A DNA stretch of 64,000 bases from positions 1,550,001-1,614,000 of the forward strand of contig OZ024940.1 of the NCBI GenBank assembly GCA_964017235.1. Direction: 5' to 3'. Shown here in pieces: positions 51,509 to 63,840 of this stretch. Position 1 is the stretch's first letter, and every line of letters begins with the position of its first letter. A program made the position numbers and the translations under genes. The DNA comes from Sabellastarte sp. h YS-2021 (taxonomy: Eukaryota > Annelida > Polychaeta > Sabellida > Sabellidae). The notes beneath the pieces were generated by a model that searched no databases, was not told where the DNA came from, and saw only the letters and a list, made by a program, of their open reading frames with translations.

Positions 51509-54006
51509 TATGCTCTGGGGGGACTTGGGCTGAGTGGTTCCATCACAAGGTAGCATGCCTTTGTTACCCAGATGTAACGTCAATAGCTATCCTTTTTTTG
51601 TTAGTGACACCCACCCAATGTCCTGTCAAAAATTCAGCATTATGGATGAAATTCTGACCAATTTCTAATGTAAAATACGCTCTCAGGGGTGCTTCGCTTA
51701 ATTGGTGCCATCGTAATTTTGCATGTCTTTATTACCCAGATGTAATGCTTATAACTATCCTATCTTGTGTACATTCCATCCACCCAATGTCCTGCCGAAA
51801 ATTCAGCATTATAGATGAAATTCTGACCAATTTCTGATGTAAAATATGTTCTCAGTGATGCTTGGCTTAATTGGTGTCATCATAATTTTGCATGCCTTTA
51901 TTACCCAGATGTAACGCTTATAACTATACTATCTTTTGTACATTCCACCCACCCAATGTCCTGCCGAAAATTCAGCATTATAGATGAACTTTTGACTAGC
52001 TTGTGATGTTAAATAATCTCTCTCTGGTACTTGGGTTAAGTAGTGCCATCACAACGTAGCATGCCTTTATTTCCCAGATGTAACGCCCATAGCTATCCTA
52101 TTTTTATTAGTGCCACCCACCAAATTTCCAGCCCATAATTCAGCAATATATATGACCAACTTCTGATTTAAAATACGCTCTCAGGGGTACTTGGTAAATT
52201 GTTGCCATCACAAGATAGCATACCTTTATAACCCTGATTTAACAGTCATAGCTATCCTATTTTTGTTACTGCCACCCACCCAATGTCCTGCCCAAACTTC
52301 AGCATTATAGATGAACTTTAGACCAACTTGTGATGTCAAAAATGCTCCAGGGGGACATGGGCTGAGTGGTGCCATCACAAGGTAGCATGCCTTTATTTCC
52401 CAGATGTAACGCCCATAACTATCATATTTTTGTTAGTGACACCCACCCAATGTCCTGCCCAAAATTCAGCATTATAGATTGACTTTAGACCGATTTATGA
52501 TGTCAAATATGCTCTGGGGGGACTTAGGCTGAGTGGTTCCATCACAAGGTAGCATGCCTTTATTACTCAGACATAACGTCCATACCTATCCTACTTTGTT
52601 AGTGACACCCACCCAATGTCCTGCCCAAACTTCAGCATTATAGATGAACTTTAGACCAACTTGTGATGTCAAAAATGCTCTGGGGGGACTTGGGCTGAGT
52701 GGTTCCATCACAAGGTAGCATGCCTTTATTACCCAGACGTAACGTCCATAGCTATCCTACTTTTGTTAGTGACACCCACCCAATGTCCTGCCCAAAATTC
52801 AGCATTATAGATTAACTTTAGACCGATTTATAATGTCAAATATGCTCTGGGGGGACTTGGGCTGAGTGGTTCCATCACAAGGTAGCATGCCTTTATTACC
52901 CAGACGTAATGTCCATAGCTATCCTATTTTTGTTAGTGACACCCACCCAATGTCCTGCCCAAAATTCAGCATTATAGATTAACTTTAGACCGATTTATGA
53001 TGTCAAATATGCTCTGGGGGGACTTGGGCTGAGTGGTTCCATCACAAGGTAGCATGCCTTTATTACCCAGATGTAACGTCAATAGCTATCCTATTTTTGT
53101 TAGTGACACCCACCCAATGTCCTGTCAAAAATTCAGCATTATGGATGAAATTCTGACCAATTTCTAATGTAAAATACGCTCTCAGGGGTGCTTGGCTTAA
53201 TTGGTGCCATCATAATTTTGCATGTCTTTATTACCCAGATGCAATGCTTATAACTATCCTATCTTTTGTACATTCCATCCACCCAATGTCCTGCCGAAAA
53301 TTCAGCATTATAGATGAAATTCTGACCAATTTCTGATGTAAAATACGTTCTCAGGGATGCTTGGCTTAATTGGTGTTATCATAATTTTGCATGCCTTTAT
53401 TACCCAGATGTAACGCTTATAAATATCCTATCTTTTGTACATTCCACCCACCCAATGTCCTGCCAAAAATTCAGCATTATAGATGAACTTTTGACTACCT
53501 TGTGATGTTAAATAATCTCTCTCCGGTACTTGGGTTAAGTGGTGCCATCACAACGTAGCATGCCTTTATTTCCCAGATGTAATGCCCATACCTATCCTAT
53601 TTTTATTAGTGCCACCCACCAAATTTCCAGCCCATAATTCAGCAATATATATGACCAACTTCTGATTTAAAATACGCTCTCAGGGGTACTTGGTAAATTG
53701 TTGCCATCACAAGATAGCATACCTTTATAACCCTGATGTAACAGTCATAGCTATCCTATTTTTGTTAGTGCCACCCACCCAATGTCCTGCCCAAAATTCA
53801 GCATTATAGATTAACTTTAGACCGATTTATGATGTCCAATATGCTCTGGGGGGACATGGGCTGAGTGGTTCCATCACAAGGTAGCATGCCTTTTTTACCC
53901 AGACGTAACATCCATAGCTATCCTACTTTTGTTAGTGACACCCACCCAATGCCCTGCCCAAAATTCAGCATTATAGATTAACTATAGACCGATTTATGAT
54001 GTCAAA
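51342..54006 (+). repeat. 16-monomer composite HOR, 2665 bp
   Basis: A chimeric tagg A (51342), then m1-m7 of the 25-mer family (51509-52673), then m8-m15 without m12 (52674-53839; m11 at 53175 joins m13 at 53344) and an acatggg A (53840). This reintroduces region-II sequence into the tagg-family domain. Confidence 0.91.
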
Positions 54007-55005
54007 TAGGCTCTGGGGGGACTTGCGCTGAGTGGTTCCATCACAAGGTAGCATGCCTTTGTTACCCAGATGTAACGTCAATAGCTATCCTATTTTTGTT
54101 AGTGACACCCACCCAATGTCCTGTCAAAAATTCAGCATTATGGATGAAATTCTGACCAATTTCTAATGTAAAATACGCTCTCAGGGGTGCTTGGCTTAAT
54201 TGGTGCCATTGTAATTTTGCATGTCTTTATTACCCAGATATAATGCTTATAACTATTCTATTTTTTGTACATTCCATCCACCCAATGTCCTGCCGAAAAT
54301 TCAGCATTATAGATGAAATTCTGACCAATTTCTGATGTAAAATACGTTCTCAGGGATGCTTGGCTTAATTGGTGTCATCATAATTTTGCATGCCTTTATT
54401 ACCCAGATGTAACGCTTATAACTATACTATCTTTTGTACATTCCACCCACCCAATGTCCTGCCGAAAATTCAGCATTATAGATGAACTTTTGACTACCTT
54501 GTGATGTTAAATAATCTCTCTCCGGTACTTGGGTTAAGTGGTGCCATCACAACGTAGCATGCCTTTATTTCCCAGATGTAATGCCCATACCTATCCTATT
54601 TTTATTAGTGCCACCCACCAAATTTCCAGCCCATAATTCAGCAATATATATGACCAACTTCTGATTTAAAATACGCTCTCAGGGGTACTTGGTAAATTGT
54701 TGCCATCACAAGATAGCATACCTTTATAACCCTGATGTAACAGTCATAGCTATCCTATTTTTGTTAGTGCCACCCACCCAATGTCCTGCCCAAAATTCAG
54801 CATTATAGATTAACTTTAGACCGATTTATGATGTCCAATATGCTCTGGGGGGACATGGGCTGAGTGGTTCCATCACAAGGTAGCATGCCTTTTTTACCCA
54901 GACGTAACATCCATAGCTATCCTACTTTTGTTAGTGACACCCACCCAATGCCCTGCCCAAAATTCAGCATTATAGATTAACTATAGACCGATTTATGATG
55001 TCAAA
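54007..55005 (+). repeat. 6-monomer HOR, 999 bp, between composite units
   Basis: A(tagg)-B-B'-C-D-A with the mixed B' allele (actatactatc, actaccttg), matching 50343-51341. With the preceding composite it makes a 3664-bp segment that is partly repeated downstream. Confidence 0.92.
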
Positions 55006-57839
55006 TAGGCTCTGGGGGGACTTGCGCTGAGTGGTTCCATCACAAGGTAGCATGCCTTTTTTACCCAGACGTAACATCCATAGCTATCCTACTTTTGTTA
55101 GTGACACCCACCCAATGCCCTGCCCAAAATTCAGCATCATAGATTAACTTTAGACCGATTTATGATGTCAAATATGCTCTGGGGGGACTTGGGCTGAGTG
55201 GTTCCATCACAAGGTAGCATGCCTTTGTTACCCAGATGTAACGTCAATAGCTATCCTTTTTTTGTTAGTGACACCCACCCAATGTCCTGTCAAAAATTCA
55301 GCATTATGGATGAAATTCTGACCAATTTCTAATGTAAAATACGCTCTCAGGGGTGCTTCGCTTAATTGGTGCCATCGTAATTTTGCATGTCTTTATTACC
55401 CAGATGTAATGCTTATAACTATCCTATCTTGTGTACATTCCATCCACCCAATGTCCTGCCGAAAATTCAGCATTATAGATGAAATTCTGACCAATTTCTG
55501 ATGTAAAATATGTTCTCAGTGATGCTTGGCTTAATTGGTGTCATCATAATTTTGCATGCCTTTATTACCCAGATGTAACGCTTATAACTATACTATCTTT
55601 TGTACATTCCACCCACCCAATGTCCTGCCGAAAATTCAGCATTATAGATGAACTTTTGACTAGCTTGTGATGTTAAATAATCTCTCTCTGGTACTTGGGT
55701 TAAGTAGTGCCATCACAACGTAGCATGCCTTTATTTCCCAGATGTAACGCCCATAGCTATCCTATTTTTATTAGTGCCACCCACCAAATTTCCAGCCCAT
55801 AATTCAGCAATATATATGACCAACTTCTGATTTAAAATACGCTCTCAGGGGTACTTGGTAAATTGTTGCCATCACAAGATAGCATACCTTTATAACCCTG
55901 ATTTAACAGTCATAGCTATCCTATTTTTGTTACTGCCACCCACCCAATGTCCTGCCCAAACTTCAGCATTATAGATGAACTTTAGACCAACTTGTGATGT
56001 CAAAAATGCTCTAGGGGGACATGGGCTGAGTGGTGCCATCACAAGGTAGCATGCCTTTATTTCCCAGATGTAACGCCCATAACTATCATATTTTTGTTAG
56101 TGACACCCACCCAATGTCCTGCCCAAAATTCAGCATTATAGATTGACTTTAGACCGATTTATGATGTCAAATATGCTCTGGGGGGACTTAGGCTGAGTGG
56201 TTCCATCACAAGGTAGCATGCCTTTATTACTCAGACATAACGTCCATACCTATCCTACTTTGTTAGTGACACCCACCCAATGTCCTGCCCAAACTTCAGC
56301 ATTATAGATGAACTTTAGACCAACTTGTGATGTCAAAAATGCTCTGGGGGGACTTGGGCTGAGTGGTTCCATCACAAGGTAGCATGCCTTTATTACCCAG
56401 ACGTAACGTCCATAGCTATCCTACTTTTGTTAGTGACACCCACCCAATGTCCTGCCCAAAATTCAGCATTATAGATTAACTTTAGACCGATTTATAATGT
56501 CAAATATGCTCTGGGGGGACTTGGGCTGAGTGGTTCCATCACAAGGTAGCATGCTTTTATTACCCAGACGTAATGTCCATAGCTATCCTATTTTTGTTAG
56601 TGACACCCACCCAATGTCCTGCCCAAAATTCAGCATTATAGATTAACTTTAGACCGATTTATGATGTCAAATATGCTCTGGGGGGACTTGGGCTGAGTGG
56701 TTCCATCACAAGGTAGCATGCCTTTATTACCCAGATGTAACGTCAATAGCTATCCTATTTTTGTTAGTGACACCCACCCAATGTCCTGTCAAAAATTCAG
56801 CATTATGGATGAAATTCTGACCAATTTCTAATGTAAAATACGCTCTCAGGGGTGCTTGGCTTAATTGGTGCCATCATAATTTTGCATGTCTTTATTACCC
56901 AGATGCAATGCTTATAACTATCCTATCTTTTGTACATTCCATCCACCCAATGTCCTGCCGAAAATTCAGCATTATAGATGAAATTCTGACCAATTTCTGA
57001 TGTAAAATACGTTCTCAGGGATGCTTGGCTTAATTGGTGTTATCATAATTTTGCATGTCTTTATTACCCAGATGCAATGCTTATAACTATCCTATCTTTT
57101 GTACATTCCATCCACCCAATGTCCTGCCGAAAATTCAGCATTATAGATGAAATTCTGACCAATTTCTGATGTAAAATACGTTCTCAGGGATGCTTGGCTT
57201 AATTGGTGTTATCATAATTTTGCATGCCTTTATTACCCAGATGTAACGCTTATAAATATCCTATCTTTTGTACATTCCACCCACCCAATGTCCTGCCAAA
57301 AATTCAGCATTATAGATGAACTTTTGACTACCTTGTGATGTTAAATAATCTCTCTCCGGTACTTGGGTTAAGTGGTGCCATCACAACGTAGCATGCCTTT
57401 ATTTCCCAGATGTAATGCCCATACCTATCCTATTTTTATTAGTGCCACCCACCAAATTTCCAGCCCATAATTCAGCAATATATATGACCAACTTCTGATT
57501 TAAAATACGCTCTCAGGGGTACTTGGTAAATTGTTGCCATCACAAGATAGCATACCTTTATAACCCTGATGTAACAGTCATAGCTATCCTATTTTTGTTA
57601 GTGCCACCCACCCAATGTCCTGCCCAAAATTCAGCATTATAGATTAACTTTAGACCGATTTATGATGTCCAATATGCTCTGGGGGGACATGGGCTGAGTG
57701 GTTCCATCACAAGGTAGCATGCCTTTTTTACCCAGACGTAACATCCATAGCTATCCTACTTTTGTTAGTGACACCCACCCAATGCCCTGCCCAAAATTCA
57801 GCATTATAGATTAACTATAGACCGATTTATGATGTCAAA
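55006..57839 (+). repeat. 17-monomer composite HOR, 2834 bp
   Basis: Same plan as 51342-54006 but with m12 present (57008), so 169 bp longer. m1 starts at 55173, m8 at 56338 and the last A at 57673. Private changes: gctctaggggg in m6 near 56012 and T at 56555 (atgctttta). Confidence 0.91.
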
Positions 57840-60004
57840 TAGGCTCTGGGGGGACTTGCGCTGAGTGGTTCCATCACAAGGTAGCATGCCTTTGTTACCC
57901 AGATGTAACGTCAATAGCTATCCTATTTTTGTTAGTGACACCCACCCAATGTCCTGTCAAAAATTCAGCATTATGGATGAAATTCTGACCAATTTCTAAT
58001 GTAAAATACGCTCTCAGGGGTGCTTGGCTTAATTGGTGCCATTGTAATTTTGCATGTCTTTATTACCCAGATATAATGCTTATAACTATTCTATTTTTTG
58101 TACATTCCATCCACCCAATGTCCTGCCGAAAATTCAGCATTATAGATGAAATTCTGACCAATTTCTGATGTAAAATACGTTCTCAGGGATGCTTGGCTTA
58201 ATTGGTGTCATCATAATTTTGCATGCCTTTATTACCCAGATGTAACGCTTATAACTATACTATCTTTTGTACATTCCACCCACCCAATGTCCTGCCGAAA
58301 ATTCAGCATTATAGATGAACTTTTGACTAGCTTGTGATGTTAAATAATCACTCTCCGGTACTTGGGTTAAGTGGTGCCATCACAACGTAGCATGCCTTTA
58401 TTTCCCAGATGTAATGCCCATACCTATCCTATTTTTATTAGTGCCACCCACCAAATTTCCAGCCCATAATTCAGCAATATATATGACCAACTTCTGATTT
58501 AAAAAATGCTCTCAGGGGTACTTGGTAAATTGTTGCCATCACAAGATAGCATACCTTTATAACCCTGATGTAACAGTCATAGCTATCCTATTTTTGTTAG
58601 TGCCACCCACCCAATGTCCTCCCCAAAATTCAGCATTATAGATTAACTTTAGACCGATTTATGATGTCCAATATGCTCTGGGGGGACTTGGGCTGAGTGG
58701 TTCCATCACAAGGTAGCATGCCTTTTTTACCCAGACGTAACATCCATAGCTATCCTACTTTTGTTAGTGACACCCACCCAATGCCCTGCCCAAAATTCAG
58801 CATCATAGATTAACTTTAGACCGATTTATGATGTCAAATATGCTCTGGGGGGACTTGGGCTGAGTGGTTCCATCACAAGGTAGCATGCCTTTTTTACCCA
58901 GACGTAACATCCATAGCTATCCTACTTTTGTTAGTGACACCCACCCAATGCCCTGCCCAAAATTCAGCATCATAGATTAACTTTAGACCGATTTATGATG
59001 TCAAATATGCTCTCGGGGGACTTGGGCTGAGTGGTTCCATCACAAGGTAGCATGCCTTTATTACCCAGATGTAACGTCAATAGCTATCCTATTTTTGTTA
59101 GTGACACCCACCCAATGTCCTGTCAAAAATTCAGCATTATGGATGAAATTCTGACCAATTTCTAATGTAAAATACGCTCTCAGGGGTGCTTGGCTTAATT
59201 GGTGCCATTGTAATTTTGCATGTGTTTATTACCCAGATATAATGCTTATAACTATTCTATTTTTTGTACATTCCATCCACCCAATGTCCTGCCGAAAATT
59301 CAGCATTATAGATGAAATTCTGACCAATTTCTGATGTAAAATACGTTCTCAGGGATGCTTGGCTTAATTGGTGTCATCATAATTTTGCATGCCTTTATTA
59401 CCCAGATGTAACGCTTATAAATATCCTATCTTTTGTACATTCCACCCACCCAATGTCCTGCCGAAAATTCAGCATTATAGATGAACTTTTGACTACCTTG
59501 TGATGTTAAATAATCTCTCTCCGGTACTTGGGTTAAGTGGTGCCATCACAACGTAGCATGCCTTTATTTCCCAGATGTAATGCCCATACCTATCCTATTT
59601 TTATTAGTGCCACCCACCAAATTTCCAGCCCATAATTCAGCAATATATATGACCAACTTCTGATTTAAAATACGCTCTCAGGGGTACTTGGTAAATTGTT
59701 GCCATCACAAGATAGCATACCTTTATAACCCTGATGTAACAGTCATAGCTATCCTATTTTTGTTAGTGCCACCCACCCAATGTCCTGCCCAAAATTCAGC
59801 ATTATAGATTAACTTTAGACCGATTTATGATGTCCAATATGCTCTGGGGGGACATGGGCTGAGTGGTTCCATCACAAGGTAGCATGCCTTTTTTACCCAG
59901 ACGTAACATCCATAGCTATCCTACTTTTGTTAGTGACACCCACCCAATGCCCTGCCCAAAATTCAGCATTATAGATTAACTATAGACCGATTTATGATGT
60001 CAAA
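57840..60004 (+). repeat. 13-monomer tagg-family HOR, 2165 bp, copy 7
   Basis: Same order and T-run length as the 43016 and 46180 units. Private changes: T at 58507 (aaaaaatgctc, a C-to-T change at a CpG) and C at 59014 (tctcggggga). Confidence 0.92.
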
Positions 60005-61506
60005 TAGGCTCTGGGGGGACTTGCGCTGAGTGGTTCCATCACAAGGTAGCATGCCTTTGTTACCCAGATGTAACGTCAATAGCTATCCTATTTTTGTTAG
60101 TGACACCCACCCAATGTCCTGTCAAAAATTCAGCATTATGGATTAACTTTAGACCGATTTATAATGTCAAATATGCTCTGGGGGGACTTGGGCTGAGTGG
60201 TTCCATCACAAGGTAGCATGCCTTTATTACCCAGACGTAATGTCCATAGCTATCCTATTTTTGTTAGTGACACCCACCCAATGTCCTGCCCAAAATTCAG
60301 CATTATAGATTAACTTTAGACCGATTTATGATGTCAAATATGCTCTGGGGGGACTTGGGCTGAGTGGTTCCATCACAAGGTAGCATGCCTTTATTACCCA
60401 GATGTAACGTCAATAGCTATCCTATTTTTGTTAGTGACACCCACCCAATGTCCTGTCAAAAATTCAGCATTATGGATGAAATTCTGACCAATTTCTAATG
60501 TAAAATACGCTCTCAGGGGTGCTTGGCTTAATTGGTGCCATCATAATTTTGCATGTCTTTATTACCCAGATGCAATGCTTATAACTATCCTATCTTTTGT
60601 ACATTCCATCCACCCAATGTCCTGCCGAAAATTCAGCATTATAGATGAAATTCTGACCAATTTCTGATGTAAAATACGTTCTCAGGGATGCTTGGCTTAA
60701 TTGGTGTTATCATAATTTTGCATGTCTTTATTACCCAGATGCAATGCTTATAACTATCCTATCTTTTGTACATTCCATCCACCCAATGTCCTGCCGAAAA
60801 TTCAGCATTATAGATGAAATTCTGACCAATTTCTGATGTAAAATACGTTCTCAGGGATGCTTGGCTTAATTGGTGTTATCATAATTTTGCATGCCTTTAT
60901 TACCCAGATGTAACGCTTATAAATATCCTATCTTTTGTACATTCCACCCACCCAATGTCCTGCCAAAAATTCAGCATTATAGATGAACTTTTGACTACCT
61001 TGTGATGTTAAATAATCTCTCTCCGGTACTTGGGTTAAGTGGTGCCATCACAACGTAGCATGCCTTTATTTCCCAGATGTAATGCCCATACCTATCCTAT
61101 TTTTATTAGTGCCACCCACCAAATTTCCAGCCCATAATTCAGCAATATATATGACCAACTTCTGATTTAAAATACGCTCTCAGGGGTACTTGGTAAATTG
61201 TTGCCATCACAAGATAGCATACCTTTATAACCCTGATGTAACAGTCATAGCTATCCTATTTTTGTTAGTGCCACCCACCCAATGTCCTGCCCAAAATTCA
61301 GCATTATAGATTAACTTTAGACCGATTTATGATGTCCAATATGCTCTGGGGGGACATGGGCTGAGTGGTTCCATCACAAGGTAGCATGCCTTTTTTACCC
61401 AGACGTAACATCCATAGCTATCCTACTTTTGTTAGTGACACCCACCCAATGCCCTGCCCAAAATTCAGCATTATAGATTAACTATAGACCGATTTATGAT
61501 GTCAAA
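60005..61506 (+). repeat. 9-monomer HOR, 1502 bp, copy 4
   Basis: Chimeric tagg A with the gcattatggattaac junction, then m9-m15 and an acatggg A. It has cagtcatagc, not the cagtcttagc of the 38181 copy. Confidence 0.92.
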
Positions 61507-62338
61507 TAGGCTCTGGGGGGACTTGCGCTGAGTGGTTCCATCACAAGGTAGCATGCCTTTGTTACCCAGATGTAACGTCAATAGCTATCCTATTTTTGTT
61601 AGTGACACCCACCCAATGTCCTGTCAAAAATTCAGCATTATGGATGAAATTCTGACCAATTTCTAATGTAAAATACGCTCTCAGGGGTGCTTGGCTTAAT
61701 TGGTGCCATTGTAATTTTGCATGTCTTTATTACCCAGATATAATGCTTATAACTATTCTATTTTTTGTACATTCCATCCACCCAATGTCCTGCCGAAAAT
61801 TCAGCATTATAGATGAAATTCTGACCAATTTCTGATGTAAAATACGTTCTCAGGGATGCTTGGCTTAATTGGTGTCATCATAATTTTGCATGCCTTTATT
61901 ACCCAGATGTAACGCTTATAACTATACTATCTTTTGTACATTCCACCCACCCAATGTCCTGCCGAAAATTCAGCATTATAGATGAACTTTTGACTACCTT
62001 GTGATGTTAAATAATCTCTCTCCGGTACTTGGGTTAAGTGGTGCCATCACAACGTAGCATACCTTTATTTCCCAGATGTAATGCCCATACCTATCCTATT
62101 TTTATTAGTGCCACCCACCAAATTTCCAGCCCATAATTCAGCAATATATATGACCAACTTCTGATTTAAAATACGCTCTCAGGGGTACTTGGTAAATTGT
62201 TGCCATCACAAGATAGCATACCTTTATAACCCTGATGTAACAGTCATAGCTATCCTATTTTTGTTAGTGCCACCCACCCAATGTCCTGCCCAAAATTCAG
62301 CATTATAGATTAACTTTAGACCGATTTATGATGTCCAA
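61507..62338 (+). repeat. 5-monomer HOR, 832 bp, copy 2
   Basis: Matches 40682-41513, including the mixed B' allele. Private A at 62061 (gtagcatacc in the C monomer). Confidence 0.92.
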
Positions 62339-63840
62339 TATGCTCTGGGGGGACTTGCGCTGAGTGGTTCCATCACAAGGTAGCATGCCTTTGTTACCCA
62401 GATGTAACGTCAATAGCTATCCTATTTTTGTTAGTGACACCCACCCAATGTCCTGTCAAAAATTCAGCATTATGGATTAACTTTAGACCGATTTATAATG
62501 TCAAATATGCTCTGGGGGGACTTGGGCTGAGTGGTTCCATCACAAGGTAGCATGCCTTTATTACCCAGACGTAATGTCCATAGCTATCCTATTTTTGTTA
62601 GTGACACCCACCCAATGTCCTGCCCAAAATTCAGCATTATAGATTAACTTTAGACCGATTTATGATGTCAAATATGCTCTGGGAGGACTTGGGCTGAGTG
62701 GTTCCATCACAAGGTAGCATGCCTTTATTACCCAGATGTAACGTCAATAGCTATCCTATTTTTGTTAGTGACACCCACCCAATGTCCTGTCAAAAATTCA
62801 GCATTATGGATGAAATTCTGACCAATTTCTAATGTAAAATACGCTCTCAGGGGTGCTTGGCTTAATTGGTGCCATCATAATTTTGCATGTCTTTATTACC
62901 CAGATGCAATGCTTATAACTATCCTATCTTTTGTACATTCCATCCACCCAATGTCCTGCCGAAAATTCAGCATTATAGATGAAATTCTGACCAATTTCTG
63001 ATGTAAAATACGTTCTCAGGGATGCTTGGCTTAATTGGTGTTATCATAATTTTGCATGTCTTTATTACCCAGATGCAATGCTTATAACTATCCTATCTTT
63101 TGTACATTCCATCCACCCAATGTCCTGCCGAAAATTCAGCATTATAGATGAAATTCTGACCAATTTCTGATGTAAAATACGTTCTCAGGGATGCTTGGCT
63201 TAATTGGTGTTATCATAATTTTGCATGCCTTTATTACCCAGATGTAACGCTTATAAATATCCTATCTTTTGTACATTCCACCCACCCAATGTCCTGCCAA
63301 AAATTCAGCATTATAGATGAACTTTTGACTACCTTGTGATGTTAAATAATCTCTCTCCGGTACTTGGGTTAAGTGGTGCCATCACAACGTAGCATGCCTT
63401 TATTTCCCAGATGTAATGCCCATACCTATCCTATTTTTATTAGTGCCACCCACCAAATTTCCAGCCCATAATTCAGCAATATATATGACCAACTTCTGAT
63501 TTAAAATACGCTCTCAGGGGTACTTGGTAAATTGTTGCCATCACAAGATAGCATACCTTTATAACCCTGATGTAACAGTCATAGCTATCCTATTTTTGTT
63601 AGTGCCACCCACCCAATGTCCTGCCCAAAATTCAGCATTATAGATTAACTTTAGACCGATTTATGATGTCCAATATGCTCTGGGGGGACATGGGCTGAGT
63701 GGTTCCATCACAAGGTAGCATGCCTTTTTTACCCAGACGTAACATCCATAGCTATCCTACTTTTGTTAGTGACACCCACCCAATGCCCTGCCCAAAATTC
63801 AGCATTATAGATTAACTATAGACCGATTTATGATGTCAAA
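62339..63840 (+). repeat. 9-monomer HOR, 1502 bp, copy 5, with doubly chimeric first monomer
   Basis: Matches 41514-43015, including the post-D start, the cttgcgctgag switch and the gcattatggattaac junction. Private A at 62684 (gggaggactt). Confidence 0.92.
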
